Shown here in pieces: positions 45,043-54,152 of a stretch of DNA of 64,000 bases. The position numbers and the translations under genes are program-made. The first letter of the stretch is position 1; every line of letters starts with the position of its first letter. This stretch comes from Winogradskyella schleiferi (GTDB lineage Bacteria > Bacteroidota > Bacteroidia > Flavobacteriales > Flavobacteriaceae): the NCBI RefSeq assembly GCF_013394655.1, contig NZ_CP053351.1:1302001-1366000 (forward strand), given 5' to 3'. Below the pieces are notes generated by a model. That model saw only the letters and a list, made by a program, of their open reading frames with translations. It was not told the origin of the DNA and made no database searches.

Positions 45043-46255
45043 GCTACTCACAAGTTTTCTTATTGGATTTACGTTTATTTGTTCGGCGCAAATGGAAACC
45101 TATAATTACAAAAGAACATTGACGAATGTGAATGATGAATGGCATCAATTCACTTTGCCCATTGCTGTATTTGGAAAGTTGAATTCGGATTTGAGCGACC
45201 TTAGAATTTATGGCACTACTGAAAATGATACGATTGAAGCCCCTTACTTTCTTGAAGTACTGTCAGATAAAATAGTACATAAATCCATTCCTTTTAAAAT
45301 CATCAATAAAACGAAAAGTGACAATAACTATTATTTTACATTTCAGTTAGATTCTGAAAATACTATTAACCAAATAAACTTAAATTTCAATGACACTAAT
45401 TTTGATTGGAAAGTGGGTTTAGAAGGCAGCCAAAACCAAAAAGAATGGTTTACGATACTTGAAGATTATAGAATCTTGGCCATTAAAAATGAAGCGACCA
45501 ATTTTAAATTTACAACCCTTGAGTTTCCTGAAACGAAATATCGTTTTTATAGACTAATAATCAAACATACGGTACAACCGGAATTAGAATCTGCTCAACT
45601 TTCCAAGCACGAAATCACAAAGGGAAATTCCGTGAAATACCTTATTGAATCACTTAAAACGAAAGAGGATAAACAGTTAAAAACGACTACAATAAATGCA
45701 GAATTAGAGTTGCCAATAGCGCTGAGCCAAATAGATATTGATGTGAGCAACAGTTTTGATTATTATAGGCCTCTAAAAATTGAATATCGCAGTGATAGCA
45801 CAAAAACTGAAAAAGGATGGAAATACCATTACAGAACAATAACAAGTGGCACATTGAATTCTATGGAAGCCAATCGGTTTAAATTTGGAAATACGATTGC
45901 CAAATACCTAAAAATCACGATTTACAATAGCGATAACCAACCCTTGACGATTTCAGATTTTACAGCCAAAGGTTATGAATATAGGCTGATTGGTCGATTT
46001 ACAGAACCAGCAGATTATACGCTGGTTTATGGAAATCCATCAGCAAGACAGCCTAATTACGATATCAATAAGTTTAAATCTAAAATACCTAAGGATTTAA
46101 AGCCTTTAAAAGTAGGAGCAGAGGAAGTCATCTTAAAACGAGGGCAGCAAAAGGTAACACCACTTTTTGAGAATGGGTATTGGCTTTGGGCAATTATTGG
46201 TGTGGTAATTATAGTGTTGGGAGGTTTTACGCTAAGGATGTTGCGGAAGGGTTAG
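45026..46255 (+). CDS. DUF3999 membrane-anchored periplasmic protein
   Basis: A 409-residue protein with a signal peptide (LLTSFLIGFTFICSAQ), a beta-rich extracytoplasmic region (YNYKRTLTNVNDEWHQFTLP, FYRLIIKHTVQPELESAQL, ITIYNSDNQPLTISDFTAKG) and one C-terminal membrane segment (LWAIIGVVIIVLGGFTL) with a basic end. This is the DUF3999 layout. It starts inside the end of the DUF2339 gene, so translation is coupled. The repeated beta modules look like carbohydrate-binding or discoidin-like folds, but no function is established. Confidence 0.9.
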   Translation: MTLTTKLLTSFLIGFTFICSAQMETYNYKRTLTNVNDEWHQFTLPIAVFGKLNSDLSDLRIYGTTENDTIEAPYFLEVLSDKIVHKSIPFKIINKTKSDNNYYFTFQLDSENTINQINLNFNDTNFDWKVGLEGSQNQKEWFTILEDYRILAIKNEATNFKFTTLEFPETKYRFYRLIIKHTVQPELESAQLSKHEITKGNSVKYLIESLKTKEDKQLKTTTINAELELPIALSQIDIDVSNSFDYYRPLKIEYRSDSTKTEKGWKYHYRTITSGTLNSMEANRFKFGNTIAKYLKITIYNSDNQPLTISDFTAKGYEYRLIGRFTEPADYTLVYGNPSARQPNYDINKFKSKIPKDLKPLKVGAEEVILKRGQQKVTPLFENGYWLWAIIGVVIIVLGGFTLRMLRKG

Positions 46256-46258
46256 TGT

Positions 46259-46888
46259 TTATTCATAAATAAGTTGAGTTGTTTCCCAAACATGTTCTTT
46301 TGAAAATTCACCGAAAAAACTTATATATTTACCTTCTTTAGAGATAACCACAAAACTTAAACATGGATAATGATGTTTAAAAAAATGGTTCTCAATAATT
46401 CCCTCTGGATCTTTTTTCCAATTAACTATTCCTGAATATTTATCAAGTCCATTATTATCTTTATAAATAAAAATGGGGTCAACTTTAGCTATCTGATTTA
46501 AACCGTTTTTTAGTTCGTTATGCCAATTTTTAATCCAATTTCTATCTGAAGAACTTCTACTGTTACAACGGTCTTTTCCTGGATAATAAATAATCACAAT
46601 TGGTTTATTTGAGTCTATTTCTTTTCCAATCTCTGTTTCAAGTAAGGATTCTAATATTGATCTATCCGCAATGATTCCACGGTTCTCTCTATAAATTAGT
46701 CTTTTTTCATTTACTGAATCTCCTGGGATTTCTAAAAAATTATTAGTTGAAAGAATTTCATTGAACTCTGGTCTACTTATTTCTATACCATTTTCGTTAT
46801 AATATTTGAGCTTTTTTTGCTCAACTTTTGTTGAAGAACAGGAACAAACTAAAATTCCGAAAATAAATATTTGAACTATCTTTTTCAT
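46259..46888 (-). CDS. Lipoprotein with possible thioredoxin-like fold, 209 aa
   Basis: The signal peptide ends in ILVCSCSS, with the lipidated Cys most likely residue 15 or 17. The middle part reads PIVIIYYPGKDRCNSRSSSDRNWI, and the C-terminal part PCLSFVVISKEGKYISFFGEF is reminiscent of the strands around a thioredoxin-like core, though no CxxC is present. The family is not recognised. It follows lolD by 17 bp on the same strand. Confidence 0.65.
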   Translation of the reverse strand: MKKIVQIFIFGILVCSCSSTKVEQKKLKYYNENGIEISRPEFNEILSTNNFLEIPGDSVNEKRLIYRENRGIIADRSILESLLETEIGKEIDSNKPIVIIYYPGKDRCNSRSSSDRNWIKNWHNELKNGLNQIAKVDPIFIYKDNNGLDKYSGIVNWKKDPEGIIENHFFKHHYPCLSFVVISKEGKYISFFGEFSKEHVWETTQLIYE

Positions 46889-46905
46889 GAGTGTAATTAA
46901 AATTA

Positions 46906-47580
46906 TTAAGTAACAATCTTCCCATCAACCATTGTCAGCTTTCGGTCTGCCATAGCGGCCAATTCTTGGTTATGTGTGACAATTACAAAGGTCTGATTAA
47001 ACTCATTTCTTAATTTAAAAAACAAATTATGCAACTGATCTGCAGATTCACTATCCAAATTTCCAGAAGGTTCATCAGCAAAAATAATATTAGGATTGTT
47101 AATCAAAGCTCTTGCCACAGCCACACGTTGCTGTTCACCACCAGACATACTGTTGGGTTTATGATGAATGCGCTCGCTTAAACCTAAATAATCCAATAGT
47201 TCTTTAGCACGTTTTTCGGCATCTGTTTTTGGAGTGTTATTTATAAACGCTGGAATACAAACATTTTCTAAAGCCGTAAACTCTGGTAATAATTGATGAA
47301 ATTGAAAAATAAAACCAATATTCTTATTTCTGAATTTCGCCAAAGCCTTATCATTCAGCGTTTTTATGGATTGGTCGTTTATAATCAGTTCCGTATCTGA
47401 TGCGTAATCGGGTTTATCTAAAGTACCCAAAATTTGAAGCAATGTCGTTTTACCTGCACCAGATGCGCCGACAATAGAAATGACTTCGCCTTCTAAAATG
47501 GTTAAATCAACTCCTTTTAAAACTTGAAGTTCTTTATAGGCTTTTTTAATTTGCTTTGAGGAAATAACAGTTTTATTCAT
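46906..47580 (-). CDS. lolD: ABC transporter ATP-binding protein, LolD/MacB type
   Basis: A 224-residue ATPase of the subfamily that drives lipoprotein release (LolCDE) or MacB-type extrusion. Walker A is [10 protein letters not shown], the Q-loop is [17 protein letters not shown], the signature is [15 protein letters not shown], Walker B is [12 protein letters not shown] and the switch His is in VIVTHNQEL. No permease gene is adjacent, which is common for Bacteroidota lolD. The LolD assignment rests on the [11 protein letters not shown] region and length; MacB-like ATPases are similar. Confidence 0.85.
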   Translation of the reverse strand: MNKTVISSKQIKKAYKELQVLKGVDLTILEGEVISIVGASGAGKTTLLQILGTLDKPDYASDTELIINDQSIKTLNDKALAKFRNKNIGFIFQFHQLLPEFTALENVCIPAFINNTPKTDAEKRAKELLDYLGLSERIHHKPNSMSGGEQQRVAVARALINNPNIIFADEPSGNLDSESADQLHNLFFKLRNEFNQTFVIVTHNQELAAMADRKLTMVDGKIVT

Positions 47581-47605
47581 ACGTTGTGAAAATAATACTT
47601 AATGT

Positions 47606-47638
47606 CATAATCTACAATTTTATGATGTAGATATTATG
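47606..47638. promoter_or_regulatory. Inverted repeat upstream of lolD
   Basis: CATAATCTAC (47606-47615) and GTAGATATTATG (47627-47638) pair with a small bulge, 26-58 bp before the lolD ATG on the minus strand. It could be an operator. The rest of the 263-bp divergent gap shows no gene. Confidence 0.35.
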
Positions 47639-47843
47639 GCAAATAAGTTGAATGTTTGTTTAATACGAATTACACTTTTTGTTTCAAATGTTATAAGTAC
47701 TTTAAAATTGAGTAATTCATTATGAGTGCAGCATATTAAATACATAAACTTCTAGAATGCTAAGTGCGTTCTAAAAATAATGGCTATTAATGTGAAACTG
47801 ACAGCTACGATTTGTTTGGAATAATTATTGATTTATGTAAACT

Positions 47844-48122
47844 ATGAATAAATACAAAAAATTAGGAGTAGGTCTGTTACTGGACGCTTTAGGCTTTGTC
47901 TCCTTTATAATTCCAGGAGTTGGTGAATTCTCCGATATTATTTGGGCACCAATTTCGGGTTGGTTAATGACCAAATTATATACTGGAAAAGCTGGAAAAA
48001 TAGCAGGAGTTATCGCTTTCGTCGAGGAAGCTTTGCCTGGCTTTGACGTCATACCAACATTCACTTTGATGTGGTTTTATACTTATGTTTTTAAAACTGA
48101 TAAATCAGTAGAAAAGGTTTAA
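47844..48122 (+). CDS. Small membrane protein, 92 aa
   Basis: The protein has hydrophobic segments at about residues 7-25, 33-45 and 50-80. It contains KLGVGLLLDALGFVSFIIPG and EEALPGFDVIPTFTLMWFY, a pattern known from conserved hypothetical proteins in Bacteroidota. The short DALG...PGVGE and EALPGFD..P motifs suggest a re-entrant or kinked helix. No function is known. It is a single gene whose stop overlaps the start of a long inverted repeat. Confidence 0.75.
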   Translation: MNKYKKLGVGLLLDALGFVSFIIPGVGEFSDIIWAPISGWLMTKLYTGKAGKIAGVIAFVEEALPGFDVIPTFTLMWFYTYVFKTDKSVEKV

Positions 48123-48207
48123 TATAAGTCAATTTGAGCACAGTCAAAACATTATATGTTTTAAAGCTAAAGTGTTTTGAATGTGCTCAATTTGAGATTT
48201 CTTATAT
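48121..48207. repeat. Long inverted repeat between convergent genes
   Basis: TCAATTTGAGCACAGTCAAAACA (48129-48151, described by its ends TCAATTTGAG and TCAAAACA) and its partner at 48173-48195 agree at 21 of 23 positions, with outer ATATAAG/CTTATAT pairing as well. No T run closes the stem. It may end both convergent transcripts, but it reads more like a dispersed repeat. Confidence 0.6.
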
Positions 48208-48219
48208 AATCAAATACGG

Positions 48220-50463
48220 TTACAACGCATATGTAACTCCAACGGTTACATTACGTCCCATGTTTAAAATGCCATCGGGTTTTAAGCGTGATAAATGGTG
48301 AACGTATGCTGTATCAAATAAGTTGGTTGCAGAGATAGAAACATTCATATCATTTTTAAAAATTTTGAAAGTACTACCAGCACCTATACTAAATAGGTTG
48401 TAAGCATCTGAAGTCGTTTCAAAAGTATTCACTTTGTTTTGGGCAAATGTAGAACGTAGTTTTATAAAGACATTGATATTTTTCATGGACTTGGAATTAA
48501 ACTCTGCACGTAGTGTATTGGTTAATGAATTTGCAGGAATTAATGGCAAATAGTCATCATTATCCAATTGGCCTGTTACAGATTCAAAACTACTTTCTAA
48601 GTGCAGCCAATGGATAGGATGCGGATGTAAATGCAGTCCGAATTCCCCTCCATACAAAGTGGCATTCTGCTGTTCATATAAAAACACTGGGTCTTCATCA
48701 ATGAATTCCCCATTTGGATTTAAGAAAATATAATCATTCACTTTATTGTAAAAGGCATTAGCAAACAATTCAATATGCTCATTTTTATATTCTAAAGCTA
48801 AATCGACTTGAAAGTTTTGTTCGTTGGCTAGGTTTTCATTTCCTATTTCATAACGATTTGTGCCTTCATGTGTGCCATCAGAGGCTAGTTCCGCAAGATT
48901 TGGAGCTCTAAATCCCGTTGCTAAATTCAATCTGGCCGTTATTTTTTCGAAAAGATGGGTTTTAAATCCTAAGGCGCCATTAAAAGAATTAAAAGATTTG
49001 TCAAAACTATTTTCTATAGCTATTGCCCTTAAATCATAGCGTGCCCCTAATTGTACATCTATGGTTTCAAAATGAATATGTGAGGTTGCCAAAACACCGA
49101 AATCATTAGTTGTTGCATCAGGAATCAAAATTTCTTCGCCGTAATTTGAATTCATTTGACTCATACCTTGGACGCCGACAATCGTTTCAAATCGTCCTAA
49201 AGCTGGAAGATTGTATTTTACATCGTAGTTAAACGTTTTTAACTTCATGTTTAAAGCCGCTTCTAGTTCTTCATGTTCATTGTGGTCTTCCTCGTGTTCC
49301 TCATCATGGCCTTCTTCATGTTCTTCCTCGTCTTCATCATGATGATGTTCTTCTTCAAATTCTTTCCTGTTATTATAGAGATATCCCAAAGTGACATCTA
49401 AACTGGAATTTTCAAAAAATAATGTTGATTTTGAACTAAAAATATGATTGTCAATATTTTGAAAAGGCAACATCGGTGTTTTAGCTGTGGATTGGATTCC
49501 GATCCCTTCAGGTAAACCTAATTTGGCATTATTTAAATTGTAACGCAATTCGGTTTTGAAATTTGAAGATAGATACCCTAATCCCGCTTTAAAATCCTGT
49601 TCCCTATATCTTGTGTTTGTCACTCTGTACTGCTTGGTGTCGTAATCGGAATGTTCTGTTAAACTTCCCCTAAATAAAAATTTGAATCCTTTACTAGACG
49701 CTTTATAACCAGCATTTGTGGAATAACCTTTGGTGTTACTAAAATAGTTAACCGAAGCATCTGCGGAAGATTCGTCCCTATTAGCAAAACGCTCGGGATT
49801 AAGATACAAAACACCACCTAAAGCGTCGCTACCATAGAGTAGGGAAGCAGGTCCTTTGATTACTTCGACACTCTCAATTCCGGCATCATTGATACCAAGT
49901 CCGTGTTCGTCTCCAAATTGTTGATTCTCTAAACGAACCCCTTGTGTATATACCAACACACGATTTGAACTAAGTCCTCTAATGACGGGTTTACCGATGC
50001 TGTTTCCTGTACTCACGCTTTCTACACCAGCAATTGTGGTTATACCTTCTGCAAGTGTGAGTGCGCCCGAAGCTTTTAAGTCCCTTATCTTTTTTTGTTC
50101 TACTTTCATCACGTTTTCACTTTGTAATTTGTGAAAAGGAGTAGAGACAATCACTTCTTCCATTTCCATGGCAGATTTGGATAGCTCAATGGTTAAATGA
50201 TCTTCAGTAGGAACGGAAACTGTAAGGGATTGTGTTTGAAATCCAATAAAAGAAACTACGATTTTATAGGTGCCCTTTGAAAGTTGAAGGGAAAATTCAC
50301 CATTAACGTCAGTTATGGTTCCCGTTTCCTGTTCTGGTAAATAAATGGTTGCGTAAGGTATTGCTGTTTGAGTTGATTGCTCTAAGACCTTACCGTCAAT
50401 TGTGTTTTGAGCATAAATATTAGTGCATAAAATACCTAATACTATGAATAGAAATCGATTCAT
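48220..50463 (-). CDS. TonB-dependent receptor with His/Asp/Glu-rich loop, probable metal uptake
   Basis: An outer-membrane receptor of 747 residues. After the signal peptide comes a carboxypeptidase-regulatory-like domain (IDGKVLEQSTQTAIPYATIY), then the plug (KVEQKKIRDLKASGALTLAEGITTI, PVIRGLSSNRVLVYTQGVRLENQ) and the barrel ending in FDTAYVHHLSRL...VGVTYAL. A loop at about residues 365-402 is packed with His, Glu and Asp (EEEHHHDEDEEEHEEGHDEE), as in ZnuD-type zinc receptors. The preceding small gene also encodes a His-rich protein. Zinc or copper is the likely cargo; the loop is the only direct hint. Confidence 0.9.
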   Translation of the reverse strand: MNRFLFIVLGILCTNIYAQNTIDGKVLEQSTQTAIPYATIYLPEQETGTITDVNGEFSLQLSKGTYKIVVSFIGFQTQSLTVSVPTEDHLTIELSKSAMEMEEVIVSTPFHKLQSENVMKVEQKKIRDLKASGALTLAEGITTIAGVESVSTGNSIGKPVIRGLSSNRVLVYTQGVRLENQQFGDEHGLGINDAGIESVEVIKGPASLLYGSDALGGVLYLNPERFANRDESSADASVNYFSNTKGYSTNAGYKASSKGFKFLFRGSLTEHSDYDTKQYRVTNTRYREQDFKAGLGYLSSNFKTELRYNLNNAKLGLPEGIGIQSTAKTPMLPFQNIDNHIFSSKSTLFFENSSLDVTLGYLYNNRKEFEEEHHHDEDEEEHEEGHDEEHEEDHNEHEELEAALNMKLKTFNYDVKYNLPALGRFETIVGVQGMSQMNSNYGEEILIPDATTNDFGVLATSHIHFETIDVQLGARYDLRAIAIENSFDKSFNSFNGALGFKTHLFEKITARLNLATGFRAPNLAELASDGTHEGTNRYEIGNENLANEQNFQVDLALEYKNEHIELFANAFYNKVNDYIFLNPNGEFIDEDPVFLYEQQNATLYGGEFGLHLHPHPIHWLHLESSFESVTGQLDNDDYLPLIPANSLTNTLRAEFNSKSMKNINVFIKLRSTFAQNKVNTFETTSDAYNLFSIGAGSTFKIFKNDMNVSISATNLFDTAYVHHLSRLKPDGILNMGRNVTVGVTYAL

Positions 50464-50509
50464 AAATAAATGATTTAATAATAATTAATAAAAAATAAAA
50501 TTCTGATTA

Positions 50510-50851
50510 TTAAATCAATTGAGGTGGTCCTCGAAGTGCTGTTTGAAGCTTTTGATAATCACTAACAAATTCGTATTGGGAATCTGTTATTTTGAAGTTC
50601 CCTTCAGTTGGAGTAAGCGTATCTATTTCAATTTGAAAGTAAAACTGATTAGTGAGTTTGAATTTGTGAAAATCACAATCAATATCAGATTCGTGAAAAT
50701 GCGTGTCTGAAGAATTATCGTCTTCACAAACGTGATGGTTGTCGTGTGTAAATACGTGATTTAATTTTACTATAGATGGAAAGAGAACAACTAAGACTAA
50801 CGTTAAAGCGCAAGTCTTAAATAATAATGAAATAACTGTTTTTAAATTCAA
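50510..50851 (-). CDS. Small His/Cys-containing envelope protein paired with the receptor
   Basis: A 113-residue protein with an N-terminal hydrophobic segment (about residues 8-27), then HVFTHDNHHVCEDDNSSDTH and FHESDIDCDFHKFKL, a cluster of His, Asp and two Cys suited to metal binding. Its start overlaps the stop of the upstream DUF6787-like gene (ATGA type, 4 bp), and the receptor gene follows 46 bp later. A metal-binding partner of the receptor is likely by position and composition; the family itself is uncharacterised. Confidence 0.75.
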   Translation of the reverse strand: MNLKTVISLLFKTCALTLVLVVLFPSIVKLNHVFTHDNHHVCEDDNSSDTHFHESDIDCDFHKFKLTNQFYFQIEIDTLTPTEGNFKITDSQYEFVSDYQKLQTALRGPPQLI

Positions 50852-51342
50852 TCTAAAAAGCGTTTAAATCCAAATCTGCTCAACATTTTCTTTTCAAACT
50901 CCCAGAAAAATTTGAACTGACCAAAAAGCCATCCAAAGAATACCAATAGAATCTGGTAGAAAATTAGACCAATGATAATGAATAAAATCCAGTAGAGTAT
51001 AGGATTTAAGTTTTCTTTAGTAATTCCTAGGAGTTTTATAATTGGTCGGCCCACATATAATGAAGATGAACCTGTAACAGCGAATACCATGAACACACGG
51101 ATCATTTCCCATTTGTAGTCGAGAATCCATTTTTTTTCCAGTTTTTTGAATATGAATAGCGTCAATTTCAAAAGAAGAAAAAAGATAACTAAAGATGAAA
51201 TGATATTAAAAACTAAATTATAATCTTTTAAAATAGCATTCGACATTTTGAAGGCTGAATAGCCTAATACAACGATACCAAAAAAGGGAAATAACAACTG
51301 CCAATTATGCTGAATTTCCCAATGTTTTTTAAATTTTTCCAT
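50848..51342 (-). CDS. DUF6787-like membrane protein
   Basis: The start MEKFKKHWEIQHNWQL gives 164 residues; an earlier ATG adds seven residues and leaves no spacing to the neighbour. There are about four membrane segments. The C-terminal half, VFAVTGSSSLYVGRPIIKLLG and GWLFGQFKFFWEFEKKMLSR, matches my memory of the DUF6787 family. The first half seems to repeat the HxWxIxxNW motif. Function is unknown. It is translationally coupled to the small His-rich protein gene. Confidence 0.72.
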   Translation of the reverse strand: MEKFKKHWEIQHNWQLLFPFFGIVVLGYSAFKMSNAILKDYNLVFNIISSLVIFFLLLKLTLFIFKKLEKKWILDYKWEMIRVFMVFAVTGSSSLYVGRPIIKLLGITKENLNPILYWILFIIIGLIFYQILLVFFGWLFGQFKFFWEFEKKMLSRFGFKRFLD

Positions 51343-51391
51343 AGTCCGACAATCGTGCTGCAAAACTAAGAAATTAACTTGTATTTACAGA

Positions 51392-51895
51392 CTAAATTCT
51401 GGGCATAAAAGAAGATAAACGCTGTTTGTATTTCAGTTGAAAATAGATAAAATAATTGTACAATTTATAATTTACCTCATAACCATAATCGGTTCGTGTA
51501 TCATAATCGATACGAAGTTCGTAGAGATTAGGATCGTATGTCATGGGTTGCATATTTCTTTGATTCCAAGCCTGTACCAAAATAGCATTTCTGGACTCTA
51601 AAAATTGTTGTGAATAATAACCCTCTGGTCTCGCTGTGCCAATTAGCCAAGCGTTAAATCCAGGTTCGATAATAATAATTTCGTAATCACTTTCGTCGCT
51701 ACTAATGGATACCGTATCATTTTCCACAAGTCCACTTTCATTGCCGTTATCGATTGTTTGGTTGGTGTTGTAAGATTTACAACTTGCGATTAATATAAGA
51801 ATTATTACAAATGGGATTATCGTTTTAAGGGATCGACTGAACACCTTACTGGATTTATCAGAGAGCGGGTTAGATTTTAAAAGTGGGTATTTCAT
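51392..51895 (-). CDS. DUF6146-like lipoprotein
   Basis: A 167-residue protein with an unusually long basic N-terminus before the hydrophobic signal segment, ending at LIASCKS (lipidated Cys about residue 39). The mature part contains GFNAWLIGTARPEGYYSQQF and LYELRIDYDTRTDYGYEVNY, which I associate with the flavobacterial DUF6146 family. A later start inside the long N-terminus cannot be excluded, although no Met is available there. It precedes the DUF6787-like gene on the same strand. Confidence 0.7.
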   Translation of the reverse strand: MKYPLLKSNPLSDKSSKVFSRSLKTIIPFVIILILIASCKSYNTNQTIDNGNESGLVENDTVSISSDESDYEIIIIEPGFNAWLIGTARPEGYYSQQFLESRNAILVQAWNQRNMQPMTYDPNLYELRIDYDTRTDYGYEVNYKLYNYFIYFQLKYKQRLSSFMPRI

Positions 51896-52075
51896 AATCT
51901 TAAAGATATTAAAAATTTGTTAGTGTCTATTGGAGTTATAATCTATTTAACACTACAAATAAAAGCCACAATGAAGCATTTGCCAATACAAAATGAGTGA
52001 AATGATGTTGCCATTGAGTCAATGGCTCTATTTTAATTGGAATCAGAAAATTAGATAGATAAAACAGTTAAAAAT

Positions 52076-52255
52076 CTATTTTGGTTTTTTGGCTCCGCGT
52101 TCTTTATGTCCGTGCTCCTGTTTACCATATTGATTGTAATGGTCTTTTTTCTGAGCTCCTTTTTCGACTGTTGCATTCGGGTGAAGAATTTTTTCATGCT
52201 CGGTTTTTGGATTTTCCCTGTTTTTGTCGTTTTGTTTTTCTTTATCTGAATTCAT
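52076..52255 (-). CDS. Small hydrophilic protein, 59 aa
   Basis: An ATG-initiated frame encodes MNSDKEKQNDKNRENPKTEH, continues through EKILHPNATVEKGAQKKDHY and ends in NQYGKQEHGHKERGAKKPK. It is fully hydrophilic, rich in Lys, His, Glu and Asn, with no Cys and no hydrophobic core, so it is probably disordered. The biased amino-acid content and the isolated position argue for a real gene; I do not recognise the family. Stress-related disordered proteins have similar composition. Confidence 0.55.
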   Translation of the reverse strand: MNSDKEKQNDKNRENPKTEHEKILHPNATVEKGAQKKDHYNQYGKQEHGHKERGAKKPK

Positions 52256-52398
52256 AATGAGTTGTTTTTGATACTATCAATAAGTATAAAATTTTCCATT
52301 TACATTGATGTTTTTGCAAAATATGATAACCCAATCCGAAATTATAGGTTGTAAACCTTAAACTTTGATGGAACATATTGTTTTTTGAAAACAAAAAA

Positions 52399-52426
52399 AA
52401 AGCAGCTCAAATAAAAGAACTGCTTT
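52399..52426 (-). terminator. Terminator of the DUF937 gene
   Basis: AAAGCAGCTC and GAACTGCTTT pair (one G-T in RNA) around ATTTTATT-type loop sequence. On the minus strand the stem is followed by eight or more T residues. Confidence 0.8.
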
Positions 52427-52451
52427 CTGCAAATTATTAAAGAAAGGAATA

Positions 52452-53087
52452 TTATTTCCCGAATAAACCTCCTAGAAGACCGCCAAGACCACTTTTTTTG
52501 TTTCCACCTCCTAAAATCATACCAGCGACATCATCAACCACACTGCCATCTCCATCTGCATCTAATATTTTTTCCAAGAAACTTTGTTCGTTTGCCGTAT
52601 CGCTACCTCCAAGTAAACCACCTAAAAGTCCACTAACATCACTCTGGGAGCTCACATTATTTTGTTTGGCTTGTTTGCCTATAACACCCATTAAAATTGG
52701 TGCCGCTACTTTAAGTATATTGGCGACAGATCCAGAATCTAAACCAGCTTTCTGACCGAGGATTTGCTCCACGCCTTGTTTTTTTGATCCAAGCACATGA
52801 TTAAGAATTTTGTCTCCATCATTTTTTACGTTGTCATCAACACCACCACCAAATAATCCGCTAAGATTATCCAAGATACTTCCATCATGCTTGCTGTTTA
52901 AAGCTCCCATAAGGCCTTGTGCTCCTTCTGGAGTGGAAGCGTTGCGCTCCATTGCTTTCATAAGTACTGGTAACGCCATAGTTAAAACACTACTGGTTTT
53001 GTCTTTGTCTGTACCTGTAGAACCAGAAACGCCACTAATAATAGTGCTTCCTAAATCGCTGTTTAATAAATCTAATATTCCTGCCAT
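52452..53087 (-). CDS. DUF937 family protein
   Basis: A 211-residue protein with the YidB/DUF937 pattern: MAGILDLLNSDLGSTIISGVSG, VLTMALPVLMKAMERNA, ILNHVLGSKKQGVEQILGQK and VANILKVAAPILMGVIGKQ. Gly-Leu-rich repeats (LLGGLLGG) follow. Near the C-terminus lies an EF-hand-like segment LDADGDGSVVDDVAGMILGG. Function in bacteria is unknown. It has its own terminator and a short leader. Confidence 0.9.
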   Translation of the reverse strand: MAGILDLLNSDLGSTIISGVSGSTGTDKDKTSSVLTMALPVLMKAMERNASTPEGAQGLMGALNSKHDGSILDNLSGLFGGGVDDNVKNDGDKILNHVLGSKKQGVEQILGQKAGLDSGSVANILKVAAPILMGVIGKQAKQNNVSSQSDVSGLLGGLLGGSDTANEQSFLEKILDADGDGSVVDDVAGMILGGGNKKSGLGGLLGGLFGK

Positions 53088-53188
53088 TTTTATATATAAT
53101 TAAGGTTAATAATCTCAATGTTTTCAAGGTACAAAAAAAGTCCCACAGTAGTAGGACTCATTTTATTTGTTAAGGTCACATTTTTTTG

Positions 53189-54139
53189 TTAACCAAGAAT
53201 AGCAATAATCTGTTCGGCCAATTCAGTTCCAATTCTATCTTGTGCTTCGTTGGTTGCTGCACCTGTATGAGGCGTTAATGATAACGCAGGATTCATTAAC
53301 AATTGAACTTCTGGTTTAGGTTCTTTTTCATACACGTCTAAAGCTGCTCTAGCTACTTTTCCATTTTCTAAAGCTTTTACGAGTGCCACTTCGTTGACAA
53401 CGCCACCACGTGCAGCGTTAGCTATGATTACACCATCTTTCATCTGTTTGAATTCTGCTTCGTCAATCACATAATCTTTTTGTGCTGGTACATGTAAGGT
53501 TAAAAAGTCGGATTGTTTTAAAACCTCTTCTTTGGAAATTGTTTTAATTTCAAAATTCACTTTTTGTCCGTCAAAGAAATCCAATTGTAAGTCTGCCTTT
53601 TCCAAAAAGGGATCGAAAGCAACCACTTTCATTCCTGCGCCTAAGGCTACTTTTGCGGTGGCCTGACCAATACGGCCAAAACCAAGAACACCTAAAGTTT
53701 TTCCTTTAAGTTCTGTTCCTTTTGCGTAAGCTTTCTTTAAACCTTTAAAGTTGGCATCGCCTTCTAAAGGCATATCACGATTGGAGTTATGTAAGAAACG
53801 AGCCAATCCATAAAAGTGTCCAAAAACCAATTCAGCAACCGAATGTGATGATGCAGCTGGTGTGTTAATTACTTTTAGTCCTTTGCTACGCGCATAGTCC
53901 ACATCGATATTGTCCATGCCCACACCACCACGACCTATGACTTTTAGGCTAGGGCAGTTGTCTATTAAATCTTTTCTTACGGTTGTTGCGCTTCTCACTA
54001 AAAGCACATCAATATGGTTTTCGTTGATGTAGTTTTGTAATTGCTCTTGTGCAACTGTTGTGGTGATAACTTCGTACCCAGCAGCTTCCAATGCATTGAT
54101 ACCACTTTGAGAAACGCCGTCGTTTGCTAATACTTTCAT
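53189..54139 (-). CDS. serA: D-2-hydroxyacid dehydrogenase, probable 3-phosphoglycerate dehydrogenase
   Basis: Oxidises 3-phosphoglycerate to 3-phosphohydroxypyruvate, the first step of serine synthesis. The 316 residues contain RSATTVRKDLID, the NAD loop VLGFGRIGQATAKVALGAG, NAARGGVVNEVAL with the catalytic Arg, and LTPHTGAATNEAQDR with the catalytic His. It lacks the C-terminal ACT domain of longer SerA forms, so feedback by serine would not act through that domain. serC lies directly upstream on the same strand, which supports the assignment over other hydroxyacid dehydrogenases. Confidence 0.9.
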   Translation of the reverse strand: MKVLANDGVSQSGINALEAAGYEVITTTVAQEQLQNYINENHIDVLLVRSATTVRKDLIDNCPSLKVIGRGGVGMDNIDVDYARSKGLKVINTPAASSHSVAELVFGHFYGLARFLHNSNRDMPLEGDANFKGLKKAYAKGTELKGKTLGVLGFGRIGQATAKVALGAGMKVVAFDPFLEKADLQLDFFDGQKVNFEIKTISKEEVLKQSDFLTLHVPAQKDYVIDEAEFKQMKDGVIIANAARGGVVNEVALVKALENGKVARAALDVYEKEPKPEVQLLMNPALSLTPHTGAATNEAQDRIGTELAEQIIAILG

Positions 54140-54152
54140 GTCCTATCCCTAA

